DNA from: GCA-002733465 sp965230525
GTDB lineage: Bacteria > Pseudomonadota > Gammaproteobacteria > Enterobacterales > Kangiellaceae
Reading direction: 5' to 3'
Length of the DNA stretch: 64,000 nt
Assembly (NCBI GenBank): GCA_965230525.1
Contig: OZ246008.1
Span: forward strand, 2,480,001 to 2,544,000
The notes below the pieces were generated by a model, which saw nothing but the letters and a program-made list of their open reading frames with translations, had not been told where the DNA came from and did no database searches. Of the stretch, positions 1 to 8,209 are shown piece after piece; within the stretch, counting starts at the first letter, position 1, and each line of letters opens with the position of its first letter. The translations under genes were made by a program, and so were the position numbers.

Positions 1-444
1 TTCCGACATGATGTCCGGTCTATCAAGATAATAAGTGATCTTTCTGAATCCTTCGGCTTCACATTGTGTACAAAACTTGCCGTTAGATAAATACAGACCT
101 TCCAACGAAGTATTTTTATTCGGATAAATCTTAACTTGAGTAGTGATGGAAAATTGGTTGCTGACTTTGTAGATAACCAACTGTTCTTGCTCTACTCGGT
201 AGTCTTGTTCGGACAAGGGGGTGTCATCGAGCTTAATTTCGAGCAGCTCAAGCTCGACACCATTCAGGGTTAGCGGTTTAAGTTCGGTTAAGGGGCTGTC
301 TGGGTTTAAGCTAATGTGGAGCGTTGCATTTACCAACACATGATCTGGATTAAGCTCAAAATCAAGCTCGGTTTTGTTAATTAGGTATTGGCTTGGTTGG
401 TAGTCTTTTCGATATTTGACAAGTGAATTGGTATTAGAAGTCAT
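1..444 (-). CDS. pepN: Aminopeptidase N, N-terminal part (cut by window edge)
   Basis: Reads from ATG at 444 down to base 1 with no stop, giving the first 148 residues. The stretch CTQCEAEGFRKITYYLDRPD near the cut end is the hallmark of gammaproteobacterial PepN (M1 family zinc aminopeptidase), preceded by the expected N-terminal beta domain (LEGLYLSNGKF). The zinc-binding HExxH lies beyond the window. PepN is a cytosolic enzyme that removes N-terminal residues from peptides. It is transcribed divergently from the pyruvate dehydrogenase operon, so the 449-bp gap holds both promoters. Confidence 0.93.
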   Translation of the reverse strand, partial: MTSNTNSLVKYRKDYQPSQYLINKTELDFELNPDHVLVNATLHISLNPDSPLTELKPLTLNGVELELLEIKLDDTPLSEQDYRVEQEQLVIYKVSNQFSITTQVKIYPNKNTSLEGLYLSNGKFCTQCEAEGFRKITYYLDRPDIMSE

Positions 445-892
445 TGCGGAATAGTTGCCTTGAATATAAAACGATAATTTGGCCATATAAACGGCCATAT
501 ATTTGGTCATTTAGATGACTTGCAGTTTTGGTTGTAAGTTGACGCTACGGAATACTGAGTTACCCGCTGATTTGCGCTTTTAGTTGGGCCGGTGGTTAGA
601 CCACAGTTGAATCTAAAATCGCCTAATTGTTGTTAAATTCTATATAAAATCGAGAAAATTCGCTTAAATTGCTCGATTTATCTATACAATTTCCGGTTTT
701 GGCATTATTATGCCGACCCTGTGGAAGTTAATCAAAGTTTCACACTATTTATTAGCTTACTTCGATCACATAATTGCGATCAACCGTAATCTATTTAAAT
801 CAGAATATCCCAGTCTAACGCTTTAGTCTGCAAACAACAGCCGTTAAAATAGTGCTGTTTAAAAGCGTTCCGCAAAATAAAGGAGTCCTCAA
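445..892. other. Divergent intergenic region between pepN and the E1 alpha gene
   Basis: No gene is seen in these 448 bases. The sequence is AT-rich and must hold two opposed promoters. Visible structure: a GGCCATATA repeat about 480-510, and a dyad at 592-604 listed separately. Upstream of the plus-strand gene AGGAG (about 881-886) is a good ribosome-binding site for the TTG at 893. Confidence 0.6.
592..604. promoter_or_regulatory. Dyad GTGGT-TAG-ACCAC, possible GntR-family operator
   Basis: GTGGTTAGACCAC is a perfect inverted repeat with a 3-base spacer. Its core TGGTnnnACCA is the core recognised by the GntR-family repressor PdhR of E. coli, which controls the pyruvate dehydrogenase operon. 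The site lies about 290 bases before the pdh-type E1 alpha gene. Function is inferred; no regulator gene is adjacent. Confidence 0.35.
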
Positions 893-1969
893 TTGACTAC
901 TGTTGCAAGATTCGAAGTTAAATACCTTCAATATATGGACGAAAAAGGTACGTTTGTCAGTAATGACGTACCACCCGCTTTCGCCCGTGACCTAGATACT
1001 TTAAAAAGCCTGTACCGTGATATGAATCGTATCAGGATACTCGATCAAAAAGCATACGCTCTTCAACGAACTGGTAAAATGGGAACCTATCCCGCTGCGA
1101 CAGGGCAAGAAGCCATTGGCGTTGGCTTTGGTTCGGCAATGACTAAAGAAGATGTGTTAGTGCCTTACTACCGTGGTCAAGCCTCAATGGTTCAGCATGG
1201 GGTATTGATGGAAGAAGTCTTGCTGTACTGGGGCGGCTATGAAAGTGGTAGTGACTTTAAGTACGCCAAACAAGATTTCCCAATCGCGGTGCCTATTGCG
1301 ACCCAATCATTACATGCAACCGGTGTTGCCAAAGCAATCCAAATGCGCGGTGAAAAGCGCTGCGTGTTTACCGAGATCGGTGAAGGTGGTACATCACAAG
1401 GTGACTTCTACGAAGCACTTAACCTAGCAGGTATCTGGAATTTACCAGTGGTGTTTGTGATCAACAATAACCAATGGGCTATTTCGGTACCCAGTGAGAT
1501 TCAAACAAACTGTGAAACTTACGCGCAAAAAGCCATTGCTGCCGGTATTGATTGCATCCAAGTTGATGGTAACGATATTGTTGCGGTTAAAGCCGCGTCA
1601 GAAAAAGCCGCAGAAAAAGCGCGCAATGGCGGCGGGCCAACATTAATCGAGTGTATTAGTTTAAGACTTTGTGATCACACAACGGCGGACGACGCGACTC
1701 GTTATCGTCCCGATGGTGAGCTTGACGATGGTTGGAAGAAAGAGCCGATTATTCGTTTAAGAAAATATTTAGAAAGCAAGAGTGCCTGGAGCGAAGCGGA
1801 AGAAAAAGCGATGCAAGAAGAAGTTGCCGAAGAAGTTAAACAAGCAGTCGACAACTATCTCAATACGCCAACGGATCCACCCGAAGCGATGTTTGATTAC
1901 TTATATCAAGAACTACCTGAAAAAACACTTGCGCAACGAGAGTTAGCGATTGCACGAGGAGCGAAATAA
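893..1969 (+). CDS. pdhA: Pyruvate (2-oxo acid) dehydrogenase E1 component, alpha subunit
   Basis: 358 residues, full length for the heterotetrameric E1 alpha family. It decarboxylates the 2-oxo acid on thiamine diphosphate and passes the acyl group to E2. The thiamine-binding region is at residues 163-193 (GEGGTSQGDF then NNNQWAIS); the usual GDG is GEG here. The start is TTG at 893, supported by AGGAG about 8 bases upstream. Its stop overlaps the E1 beta ATG by one base, showing translational coupling. Pyruvate is the likely substrate, but a branched-chain enzyme cannot be excluded from sequence alone. Confidence 0.88.
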   Translation: MTTVARFEVKYLQYMDEKGTFVSNDVPPAFARDLDTLKSLYRDMNRIRILDQKAYALQRTGKMGTYPAATGQEAIGVGFGSAMTKEDVLVPYYRGQASMVQHGVLMEEVLLYWGGYESGSDFKYAKQDFPIAVPIATQSLHATGVAKAIQMRGEKRCVFTEIGEGGTSQGDFYEALNLAGIWNLPVVFVINNNQWAISVPSEIQTNCETYAQKAIAAGIDCIQVDGNDIVAVKAASEKAAEKARNGGGPTLIECISLRLCDHTTADDATRYRPDGELDDGWKKEPIIRLRKYLESKSAWSEAEEKAMQEEVAEEVKQAVDNYLNTPTDPPEAMFDYLYQELPEKTLAQRELAIARGAK

Positions 1970-2949
1970 TGGCGGCTATTACTTTAATCGAAGCAGTAAA
2001 CATGGCAATGGCTCATGAGATGGAGCAAGATAAAGAAGTCGTTGTTTTTGGTGAAGACGTCGGAATAAATGGCGGAGTTTTCAGAGCAACCGACGGACTA
2101 CAAGAAAAATTTGGTGCGGATCGCGTTATCGATACTCCCTTAGCGGAAGCTATGATTGCAGGGCTAGCCATCGGTATGGCGGCGCAAGGTATGAAGCCTG
2201 TGGCCGAAATCCAATTTATGGGATTCATTTTTCCAGCGGCTGACCACATCATTTCTCATTGTGCACGAATGCGAAATCGTACTCGAGGCCGTTTGACTTT
2301 ACCGATGGTGATTCGCGCGCCTTTTGGTGGCGGAATTCATGCGCCAGAGAACCATTCTGAAAGTACCGAAGCAATCTTTGCACATATTCCTGGATTAAAA
2401 GTGGTTATTCCTTCAAATCCTTCAAGAGCTTATGGCTTAATGTTGGCAGCAATTCGAGATCCAGACCCAGTCATTTTCTTGGAACCAAAGCGTGTTTACC
2501 GAATCGAAAAACATGAAATCGAAGATAACGGTGAAGAATATCCGATTGGCATGTGTTTTGTGGATCGTGAAGGTACTGACATCACCTTAATTAGTTGGGG
2601 TGCCATGATGCATGAAACCAAGCAAGCGGCTGAAAAGCTGGCCGCCGAAGGGATCAGCGCTGAAGTCATTGATGTTGCTACGGTTAGCCCATTAGATATC
2701 GACACTATACTCGAATCCGTTGAGAAAACCGGTAGAGCCTGTATTATTCAAGAAGCACCTAAAGCAGGTGCCGTTGGCTCTGAAATTGCTGCGGAAATTG
2801 CTGAGAAGCGCGTCACCAGTTTATTAGCACCGATTGGACGAGTTTCAGGCTATGACACCGTCGTGCCATACTATCGTTTAGAAAAACAGTATATGCCAAA
2901 AGTTGAGCACATTGTTGAAGAAGCTAAAAGACTTATGGAGTACCGATGA
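1969..2949 (+). CDS. pdhB: Pyruvate (2-oxo acid) dehydrogenase E1 component, beta subunit
   Basis: 326 residues, the standard length of the transketolase-like E1 beta subunit that forms an alpha2-beta2 E1 with the preceding gene product. Typical motifs are FGEDVGINGGVFRAT (27-41) and DTPLAEAMIAG with the thiamine-contacting Glu near residue 59, followed by the C-terminal transketolase domain. It overlaps the upstream gene by 1 base and the downstream E2 gene by 4 bases (ATGA), so the three are clearly one operon. No E3 (lipoamide dehydrogenase) gene follows; the complex must use an E3 encoded elsewhere. Confidence 0.9.
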   Translation: MAAITLIEAVNMAMAHEMEQDKEVVVFGEDVGINGGVFRATDGLQEKFGADRVIDTPLAEAMIAGLAIGMAAQGMKPVAEIQFMGFIFPAADHIISHCARMRNRTRGRLTLPMVIRAPFGGGIHAPENHSESTEAIFAHIPGLKVVIPSNPSRAYGLMLAAIRDPDPVIFLEPKRVYRIEKHEIEDNGEEYPIGMCFVDREGTDITLISWGAMMHETKQAAEKLAAEGISAEVIDVATVSPLDIDTILESVEKTGRACIIQEAPKAGAVGSEIAAEIAEKRVTSLLAPIGRVSGYDTVVPYYRLEKQYMPKVEHIVEEAKRLMEYR

Positions 2950-4658
2950 AAATATTTAACTTACCCGATTTAGGGGAAGGCTTGCCAGATGCGGAAATCG
3001 TACGTTGGTTAGTCAAAGAAGGTGACATTGTCGCGCTTGATCAACCCATGGTTGAAATGGAAACGGCTAAAGCCGTGGTCGAAGTGCCATCACCTTATAA
3101 AGGTAAAATTACTAAACTTTGTGGTAACGAAGGTGATGTCATTGAAGTTGGCGCAGTTTTGGTTGAGTTTGATGGTGACGGTTCGGCAGATCCTGCAACC
3201 GAAGCACAAGCAGCGCCAGCAGCTGCCGCGAGTGAAGCGCCCGCAAGCCAACAAAATGCGGTTCCAGTCGCGGCAACTGATGTATTTAATTTGCCAGACC
3301 TTGGTGAAGGTTTACCGGATGCAGAAATCGTCCGCTGGTTGGTAGCCGAAGGCGACACCCTCGCACTTGATCAGCCGATGGTTGAAATGGAAACGGCCAA
3401 GGCTGTGGTTGAAGTTCCTTCTCCCTTTGCTGCGACAGTGGCAAAATTACATGGTCAAGCCGGTGATGTAATCGAAGTTGGCGCACCTTTGGTGACTTTT
3501 GGTACCGCTGGAAGCGCAGCGCCTGCCAGAGAAGAAAAATCCGCAGCTGCGAGCGATGACAAGCCTGCAGACGCTGCAACGGTCGTTGGTGCAGTTGAGG
3601 TCGGTGATAAAGTGGTGATCGAATCTGCGAGTGCTGTGATTAAAGCCCTAGCTAGAAAGCTTAAAGTTGATTTAACTCAGGTTAATGGAACAGGAAGTAA
3701 CGGCGCAATTACTCAAAGCGACGTTAAGCAAGCAAAAGCTGATGGTAAATTGATTGGCTCTCAGCCACAAGCTGCGGCTAAACCCGCTCCAGCCAGTTCA
3801 AGCGTCAGTGACGAAAATCCACTCGATTTCAAAGCTTCACCGGCGGTGCGAGCACATGCTCGACGACTTGGGGTTGCATTGTCTCAGTGTAATGCAAGCG
3901 GTCGCAAAGGAACCATTACTAAAGCCGATGTTGATGCCGCAAGCCAGTCTCCTAGCGCGGGAGCTTCTGCCCCAGCACCGGTCGCAACCTCCAGCTCATC
4001 AGGATTACCGACTGTACAAGTCAGTGTCGAGCCACAAACTGTTCGTGGCGTAAGGCGTGCGATGGCAATGGGCATGGCGAAAGCACATGCGACCGTCGTC
4101 CCAACCACTCTGATGGAAGATGCAGACATTACCAGTTGGCCAAAACAAGACTCTCTAGCGCGTTATGTAAGAGCCTTAGTTTTTGCTGCTAAAGTTGAGC
4201 CAGCATTGAATTGTTGGTTTGATGGCGATAAGTTTGAAAGGTTAGTGCACCCAAGTGTTCATGTTGGGATCGCCGTTGATTCTCCGGACGGGTTGTATGT
4301 TCCTGTGATTCACGATGCCGACAGAAAGGACGCAACGCAAGTCAGAGAGAGAGTTCAAGAACTAAGAGCCAAAATTGAGAGTAAAGGTTTAAAACAAGAT
4401 GACCAACAAGGTGCGACCATTACATTGTCCAACTTTGGTTCAATTGCTGGGCGTTATGGCACGCCAGTTGTTTCTCCACCGCAAGTGGCTATTTTAGGCA
4501 CAGGGCGATTTAGAAACGAACTAAAACTAACCGCCAAGGGGATAGAAAATAGAAAAATGCTACCCTTGTCGTTAACCTTTGATCACAGAGCATGTACTGG
4601 TGGTGAAGCCGCTAGATTCTTGGCCGCTGTGATTGAAGATTTACAAAAACCTTTATAG
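2946..4658 (+). CDS. pdhC: Dihydrolipoamide acyltransferase E2 with two lipoyl and two E3-binding domains
   Basis: 570 residues. Lipoyl domains at about 2-76 and 113-187 are near-identical, each with the lipoylated Lys in EMETAKAVVEVPSP (K42, K152). Two peripheral-subunit-binding domains follow at about 228-263 and 297-332, separated by Ala/Pro-rich linkers; one such domain is usual. The catalytic domain fills 365-570. The active-site signature, normally DHRxxDG, reads DHRACTGG (546-553): His547 is kept but the usual Asp is Thr551, a variant I recall from other 2-oxo acid E2 proteins. It transfers the acyl group to CoA in the complex core. Confidence 0.9.
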   Translation: MKIFNLPDLGEGLPDAEIVRWLVKEGDIVALDQPMVEMETAKAVVEVPSPYKGKITKLCGNEGDVIEVGAVLVEFDGDGSADPATEAQAAPAAAASEAPASQQNAVPVAATDVFNLPDLGEGLPDAEIVRWLVAEGDTLALDQPMVEMETAKAVVEVPSPFAATVAKLHGQAGDVIEVGAPLVTFGTAGSAAPAREEKSAAASDDKPADAATVVGAVEVGDKVVIESASAVIKALARKLKVDLTQVNGTGSNGAITQSDVKQAKADGKLIGSQPQAAAKPAPASSSVSDENPLDFKASPAVRAHARRLGVALSQCNASGRKGTITKADVDAASQSPSAGASAPAPVATSSSSGLPTVQVSVEPQTVRGVRRAMAMGMAKAHATVVPTTLMEDADITSWPKQDSLARYVRALVFAAKVEPALNCWFDGDKFERLVHPSVHVGIAVDSPDGLYVPVIHDADRKDATQVRERVQELRAKIESKGLKQDDQQGATITLSNFGSIAGRYGTPVVSPPQVAILGTGRFRNELKLTAKGIENRKMLPLSLTFDHRACTGGEAARFLAAVIEDLQKPL

Positions 4659-4704
4659 TTGGAATCTCAGTGTGTTTTACCGACACACTTTCCGTTAACA
4701 TTGA

Positions 4705-4736
4705 GCCGTTACTAACTGATTAGTAGCGGCTTTTTT
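4705..4736 (+). terminator. Rho-independent terminator after the pdh operon
   Basis: GCCGTTACTAA, a CTGA loop and TTAGTAGCGGC form an 11-bp stem with one G-T pair, followed by TTTTTT. It lies 46 bases after the E2 stop codon. Confidence 0.85.
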
Positions 4737-4774
4737 GTGTACCTAGAATCAACTGGAATGACACGGGCTTTAAT

Positions 4775-5548
4775 ATGAAAATCGCAAGCGTTCAAATGGA
4801 CATCCTCTGGCATGACAAAACCGCTAATCTTGCAAAGGCTAGTCAATTTATTCAACAGGCAGCTAAACGTGATTGTGAGCTAATAATTTTTCCTGAAATG
4901 TTTAATTCCGGTTATTCGATGCGAGCTGAACAAGTAGCAGAACCAATCAATGGCTTAACTCTTGATGGCTTATGCAATTTAGCCAAGCAGCACCAAATTA
5001 AAATAATCGCGGGTCTAGCCATCGAAGATTCCTCTTCATCCGCTCAATCGGCTAAAAATATGGCTGTCTATATAGATCAAGCGGGTCAGTTAGCCAGTCA
5101 ATATTGTAAAAATTATCCCTTTACTTTGGCTGGAGAAAAAGATGTTTACGCGACCGGTGATCAACAAGCGATTTTTCAGTTAGAGCCGTTTGCTGCTAGC
5201 TTGTTTATTTGCTATGACTTACGATTTCCAGAGCTGTTTAGAAAAGTAGCGAAACAGGTCGACTTAATGGTAGTGATTGCAAGCTGGCCGTCAACTCGAC
5301 AAAATCATTGGGAGCATTTATTGCAAGCCCGTGCAATTGAAAATCAATGTTTTGTGATTGGTGTTAATCGAATAGGTTCAGACGGGAATCAACTTGAATA
5401 TACTGGTGGCTCGATGGTTTGCGATCCGATGGGAAATATTTTGTCTCGCGCAGATGCTACTTTGGAATATATTGAAACGAGGATAGAGCTGGCCAAAACG
5501 CAAGAAGTTAGGAAGCAATTTCCATTCTTAAAGGATATGAAGGTCTAG
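4775..5548 (+). CDS. Carbon-nitrogen hydrolase (nitrilase superfamily, omega-amidase-like)
   Basis: 257 residues, the size of the single-domain nitrilase fold. The catalytic triad is visible: Glu41 (FPEMF), Lys112 (CKNYPF) and Cys146 (ICYDLRFPELFR). The CYDLRFP context resembles the YafV/Nit2 omega-amidases, which hydrolyse alpha-keto-glutaramate and similar amides in the cytosol. The gene stands alone, with its own short upstream region after the pdh terminator. The exact amide substrate cannot be told from sequence. Confidence 0.85.
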   Translation: MKIASVQMDILWHDKTANLAKASQFIQQAAKRDCELIIFPEMFNSGYSMRAEQVAEPINGLTLDGLCNLAKQHQIKIIAGLAIEDSSSSAQSAKNMAVYIDQAGQLASQYCKNYPFTLAGEKDVYATGDQQAIFQLEPFAASLFICYDLRFPELFRKVAKQVDLMVVIASWPSTRQNHWEHLLQARAIENQCFVIGVNRIGSDGNQLEYTGGSMVCDPMGNILSRADATLEYIETRIELAKTQEVRKQFPFLKDMKV

Positions 5549-5594
5549 CTAATCTTAAGGGCATACAGCGGCTTTAATAAAACTTAAGTAGCCG

Positions 5595-5702
5595 CTATAA
5601 GACGCATAATTGATTCCAAACCATATTAAACAGTCCCAGACTTGCCCCGACTGAGAAAAGCGCGGCACAAACTCGATCTTTAATTACTTTTGGGTCGGTC
5701 AT
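5595..5702 (-). CDS. Possible 35-residue small hydrophobic protein
   Basis: A short frame starting at ATG 5702 and ending at TAG 5595. A GAGG motif lies about 8 bases before the ATG. The product starts MTDPKVIKDRV and is then mostly hydrophobic and small residues, as in a single membrane helix. I do not recognise it. The alternative is that it is chance, since the region around it holds gene debris. Confidence 0.25.
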   Translation of the reverse strand: MTDPKVIKDRVCAALFSVGASLGLFNMVWNQLCVL

Positions 5703-6112
5703 TTTTAAATCCTCTGTTGCTTCGTTTATCAATGTTTCCTCATTAGAATAGAGCAGGTTCTGTGCCAGCTTTTCAAAACCACCCTTAAGTGATTGATATT
5801 AAATAATTTTACTGATGTTAAGGAGGATTTTGCTGTTCGCCAAAGTGTCCGCTTTTGGGAAAGATTGATGACTGGGTGTCCGCAAATAGGACAATCGGAC
5901 AGTGAGTAGCGACTTATTGGTAAACTGCGATACATCATAAGAGATGCGTTGAAGGAGGCGTGTTGAGAGCCAACAAAATGATAGTAACCTGGCCGATTTT
6001 AGGGGATTGATGATCGCGCCGCTTAGCGGTTATTTTGCAAAAATACCGAGTTAGATTACACTGAAATGCGTTCAGTTCATAAATTTCAAAGCAATACCAA
6101 TGCGAGTTGAAT
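5703..6112. other. Gene-poor stretch between the amidase and the DUF1801 relic
   Basis: No convincing gene. Short open stretches exist on both strands but lack start signals or recognisable motifs. The stretch leads directly into a decayed gene at 6113, so it may be old coding sequence. Confidence 0.4.
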
Positions 6113-6309
6113 ATGCCTAAAAAAAAGAGCAATGAAAACAAAACCAAGCCCAGAGAAGAATCAGTATTGGCTTTTATTGACGGGTTAGATAGTGCTCGGC
6201 GAAAAGCGGATGCAAAGCCTGCCTTTACATTAATAAGCTAGACGATGTCGACTTAGAGGTGCTAAAAGAAATCATTTCTCGTGATTTTAAGTTAGAACAT
6301 CCCGGTGGG
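6113..6309 (+). pseudogene. Decayed DUF1801-family gene
   Basis: ATG at 6113 begins KKKSNENKTKPREESVLAF-type sequence, the conserved start of DUF1801 proteins (about 140 residues normally), and stops at TAG 6239 after 42 codons. From about 6219 another frame reads CLYINKLDDVDLEVLKEIIS, which is the conserved C-terminus of the same family. The middle of the protein, roughly 70 codons, is missing, and the two ends are out of frame. The pattern fits an internal deletion. Assignment rests on recall of the family, not on a search. Confidence 0.6.
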
Positions 6310-6475
6310 TGCTAGTTGGCTCGGTTGGGTTTAGTTTGATAAGGTCGGAACTAATGCAGCATTGACCGGAGCAACTGCTATTATTCGACACCGAGATTTA
6401 GATAACCCTTTTTATCAAATCCAAAAACTCAGATAAAGCTTGAGCACCCGCAACTAATACTCATTTTATGAGTGC
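6310..6475. other. Unassigned stretch, possible coding relic
   Basis: A frame from about 6343 to a TAA at 6434-6436 reads VGTNAALTGATAIIRHRDLD and continues with about 11 more residues. It looks protein-like but has no start codon and I cannot name a family. It may be the tail of another decayed gene. Confidence 0.25.
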
Positions 6476-8200
6476 TTAAGAGTAAAGCGGCGGGATCCCT
6501 TCTGAAGTCGACTTGGTCGGCTGGATTAAAGCTTCTGCAATATGTTGCAAATCTTGTTTATTTAAATCGATAGCTTGCTGACTTGACGTAGAAGCATAGC
6601 GGTTGGTTTCTAATGCAAGTAATTTTGAATTAATCTGTTGATCAGTGATCCAATGTCTCAACTGACCAATGGAATAAATTGGCTCTTTAGATAGGGTACT
6701 TGCCCATTGCACCAAAAGTTTTTCTACTTTGATTAAGTCTTGCGTTTTAATTGCCGCGACCAGTTTTTTATACAGCTCAGATTTGGTAAGCGGTGTGACT
6801 AGATCGGATGCGTTCAATTTTTTTCTTAGGTTGCGTTGAGAGTGTTCGTAATTATTGCGTCCGCGTTTTATAAAACCGATCAAAGTGAGAAGCCATAAAA
6901 CGGCTAGTACTAGGCTGGCGATTTGCCAATTCTTGGCATCACCCGAAACCGTAATGAGCGGTGTTTTTTGTACTGGTGCAATTTGTTCTGGTTGGGAGGT
7001 TTGCCCATCTGGTACCAGAGCAGGTAACACCGTGAAAGTTTTGGCGGGTAGCTTGGCCGTCTTTTGACTATCGCTTTTCACATCCCACCAAGTCAATTCT
7101 AGGGGAGGAATGGTTATTTCTCCTTCTTGAGACGGAATGACAGCCAGTTTTTCAATACGTTGTCCTAAGATGCCTTTGTCATTAACCTGTCGCTCTTTTT
7201 GCGGAGAGTCCGGATAAAATTGTAGGCCATTAACTTTCGGTAATGCTATTTCAGGTAATTGCGACTCACTTAATCCTTGTGCGTACAAAAGCAAAGTCCA
7301 AGTCACCGGTTCTCCTACCCTTAATTGATTGGTTTTGTTTGACCATTTGTCCGCAAGCACAACTTCGGTGGCCGGCATCCAGGGATTGGCAGCATTGGCA
7401 GGCTGTGGTTGAACATTGATTTTAATCGCCTTGCTATTCACACTGATCGGTCGCGTGGTATTTAAAAATCGGTTGGAGCCTCGCCGACTAGGGTCGTTGA
7501 CATCAGCGGTAAAATTTATTGCAGCAATGGTTAACTCACCACTTTGCTGTGGAAAAATCGCGTAGCGACGCTCAGTAACGACATAGCGAGTATTATCGAT
7601 GTACTTATCATATTGAATATCATCGCCTAATTTTTCGATGATGCTATCACCGGCACTCGGTTCAGTCAGCCTAGCGTAGTGGGTATTGACGGCTCGATAA
7701 AGCTTTACTGTAAATACGATTTGTTGTTGTACATAAACGTTTTGGGTATCTACCATGGATTCCAAATAGATTGCTTTTTTCTGGCCGCTCAGATCGATCC
7801 GATCACTGGTGTCCTTGATATTCAAAACAATCGGTTTGGTTTTTTCATTGCCTACAGGTATGGAGGGGATCACAATTTTGCCAGTCTTAAGGGTGCTTAA
7901 TTTAAGCTTCCAACCCTTAATGGTTTGGCTTTGGCCATTGACATAGGTCATTTGTCGATACTGACTATTGGAGACAATTGTAAACTCTTTCGGAATGACC
8001 GATAAGTCCGGCTCCGCGCCGGTGTCAGCTTCCAGCTGGATGGTAAGAATAAAACTTTCACCGGCATGAATGTCGGTGCGGTCAATCGATTGGCTTAGTT
8101 TCGCGTGCACGCTAGTCGGTAAGAGAAGCACTATTAGCATAATAGCGAACGAGTTAGCTATCCACTGAAACCTAATTTTGCTGTTAATTCTTAAGAACAT
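6476..8200 (-). CDS. batD: BatD-like protein (oxygen-tolerance family)
   Basis: 574 residues. A signal peptide (about 1-33, cleavage after VHA) leads into repeated beta-sandwich domains typical of BatD, then one membrane helix near 425-450 (SLVLAVLWLLTLIGF) and a cytosolic C-terminal tail. BatD is the large periplasmic partner of the BatA/BatB von Willebrand proteins in the envelope-associated MoxR-Bat system; its precise role is unknown. It is the last gene of the minus-strand operon and starts 9 bases after the batBC stop. Confidence 0.85.
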   Translation of the reverse strand: MFLRINSKIRFQWIANSFAIMLIVLLLPTSVHAKLSQSIDRTDIHAGESFILTIQLEADTGAEPDLSVIPKEFTIVSNSQYRQMTYVNGQSQTIKGWKLKLSTLKTGKIVIPSIPVGNEKTKPIVLNIKDTSDRIDLSGQKKAIYLESMVDTQNVYVQQQIVFTVKLYRAVNTHYARLTEPSAGDSIIEKLGDDIQYDKYIDNTRYVVTERRYAIFPQQSGELTIAAINFTADVNDPSRRGSNRFLNTTRPISVNSKAIKINVQPQPANAANPWMPATEVVLADKWSNKTNQLRVGEPVTWTLLLYAQGLSESQLPEIALPKVNGLQFYPDSPQKERQVNDKGILGQRIEKLAVIPSQEGEITIPPLELTWWDVKSDSQKTAKLPAKTFTVLPALVPDGQTSQPEQIAPVQKTPLITVSGDAKNWQIASLVLAVLWLLTLIGFIKRGRNNYEHSQRNLRKKLNASDLVTPLTKSELYKKLVAAIKTQDLIKVEKLLVQWASTLSKEPIYSIGQLRHWITDQQINSKLLALETNRYASTSSQQAIDLNKQDLQHIAEALIQPTKSTSEGIPPLYS

Positions 8201-8209
8201 ATTTTTACC

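Noticed and set aside
5729..6147. Two minus-strand frames of about 70 codons
   Set aside because: The second opposes the DUF1801 relic, and neither has a start signal or known motif.
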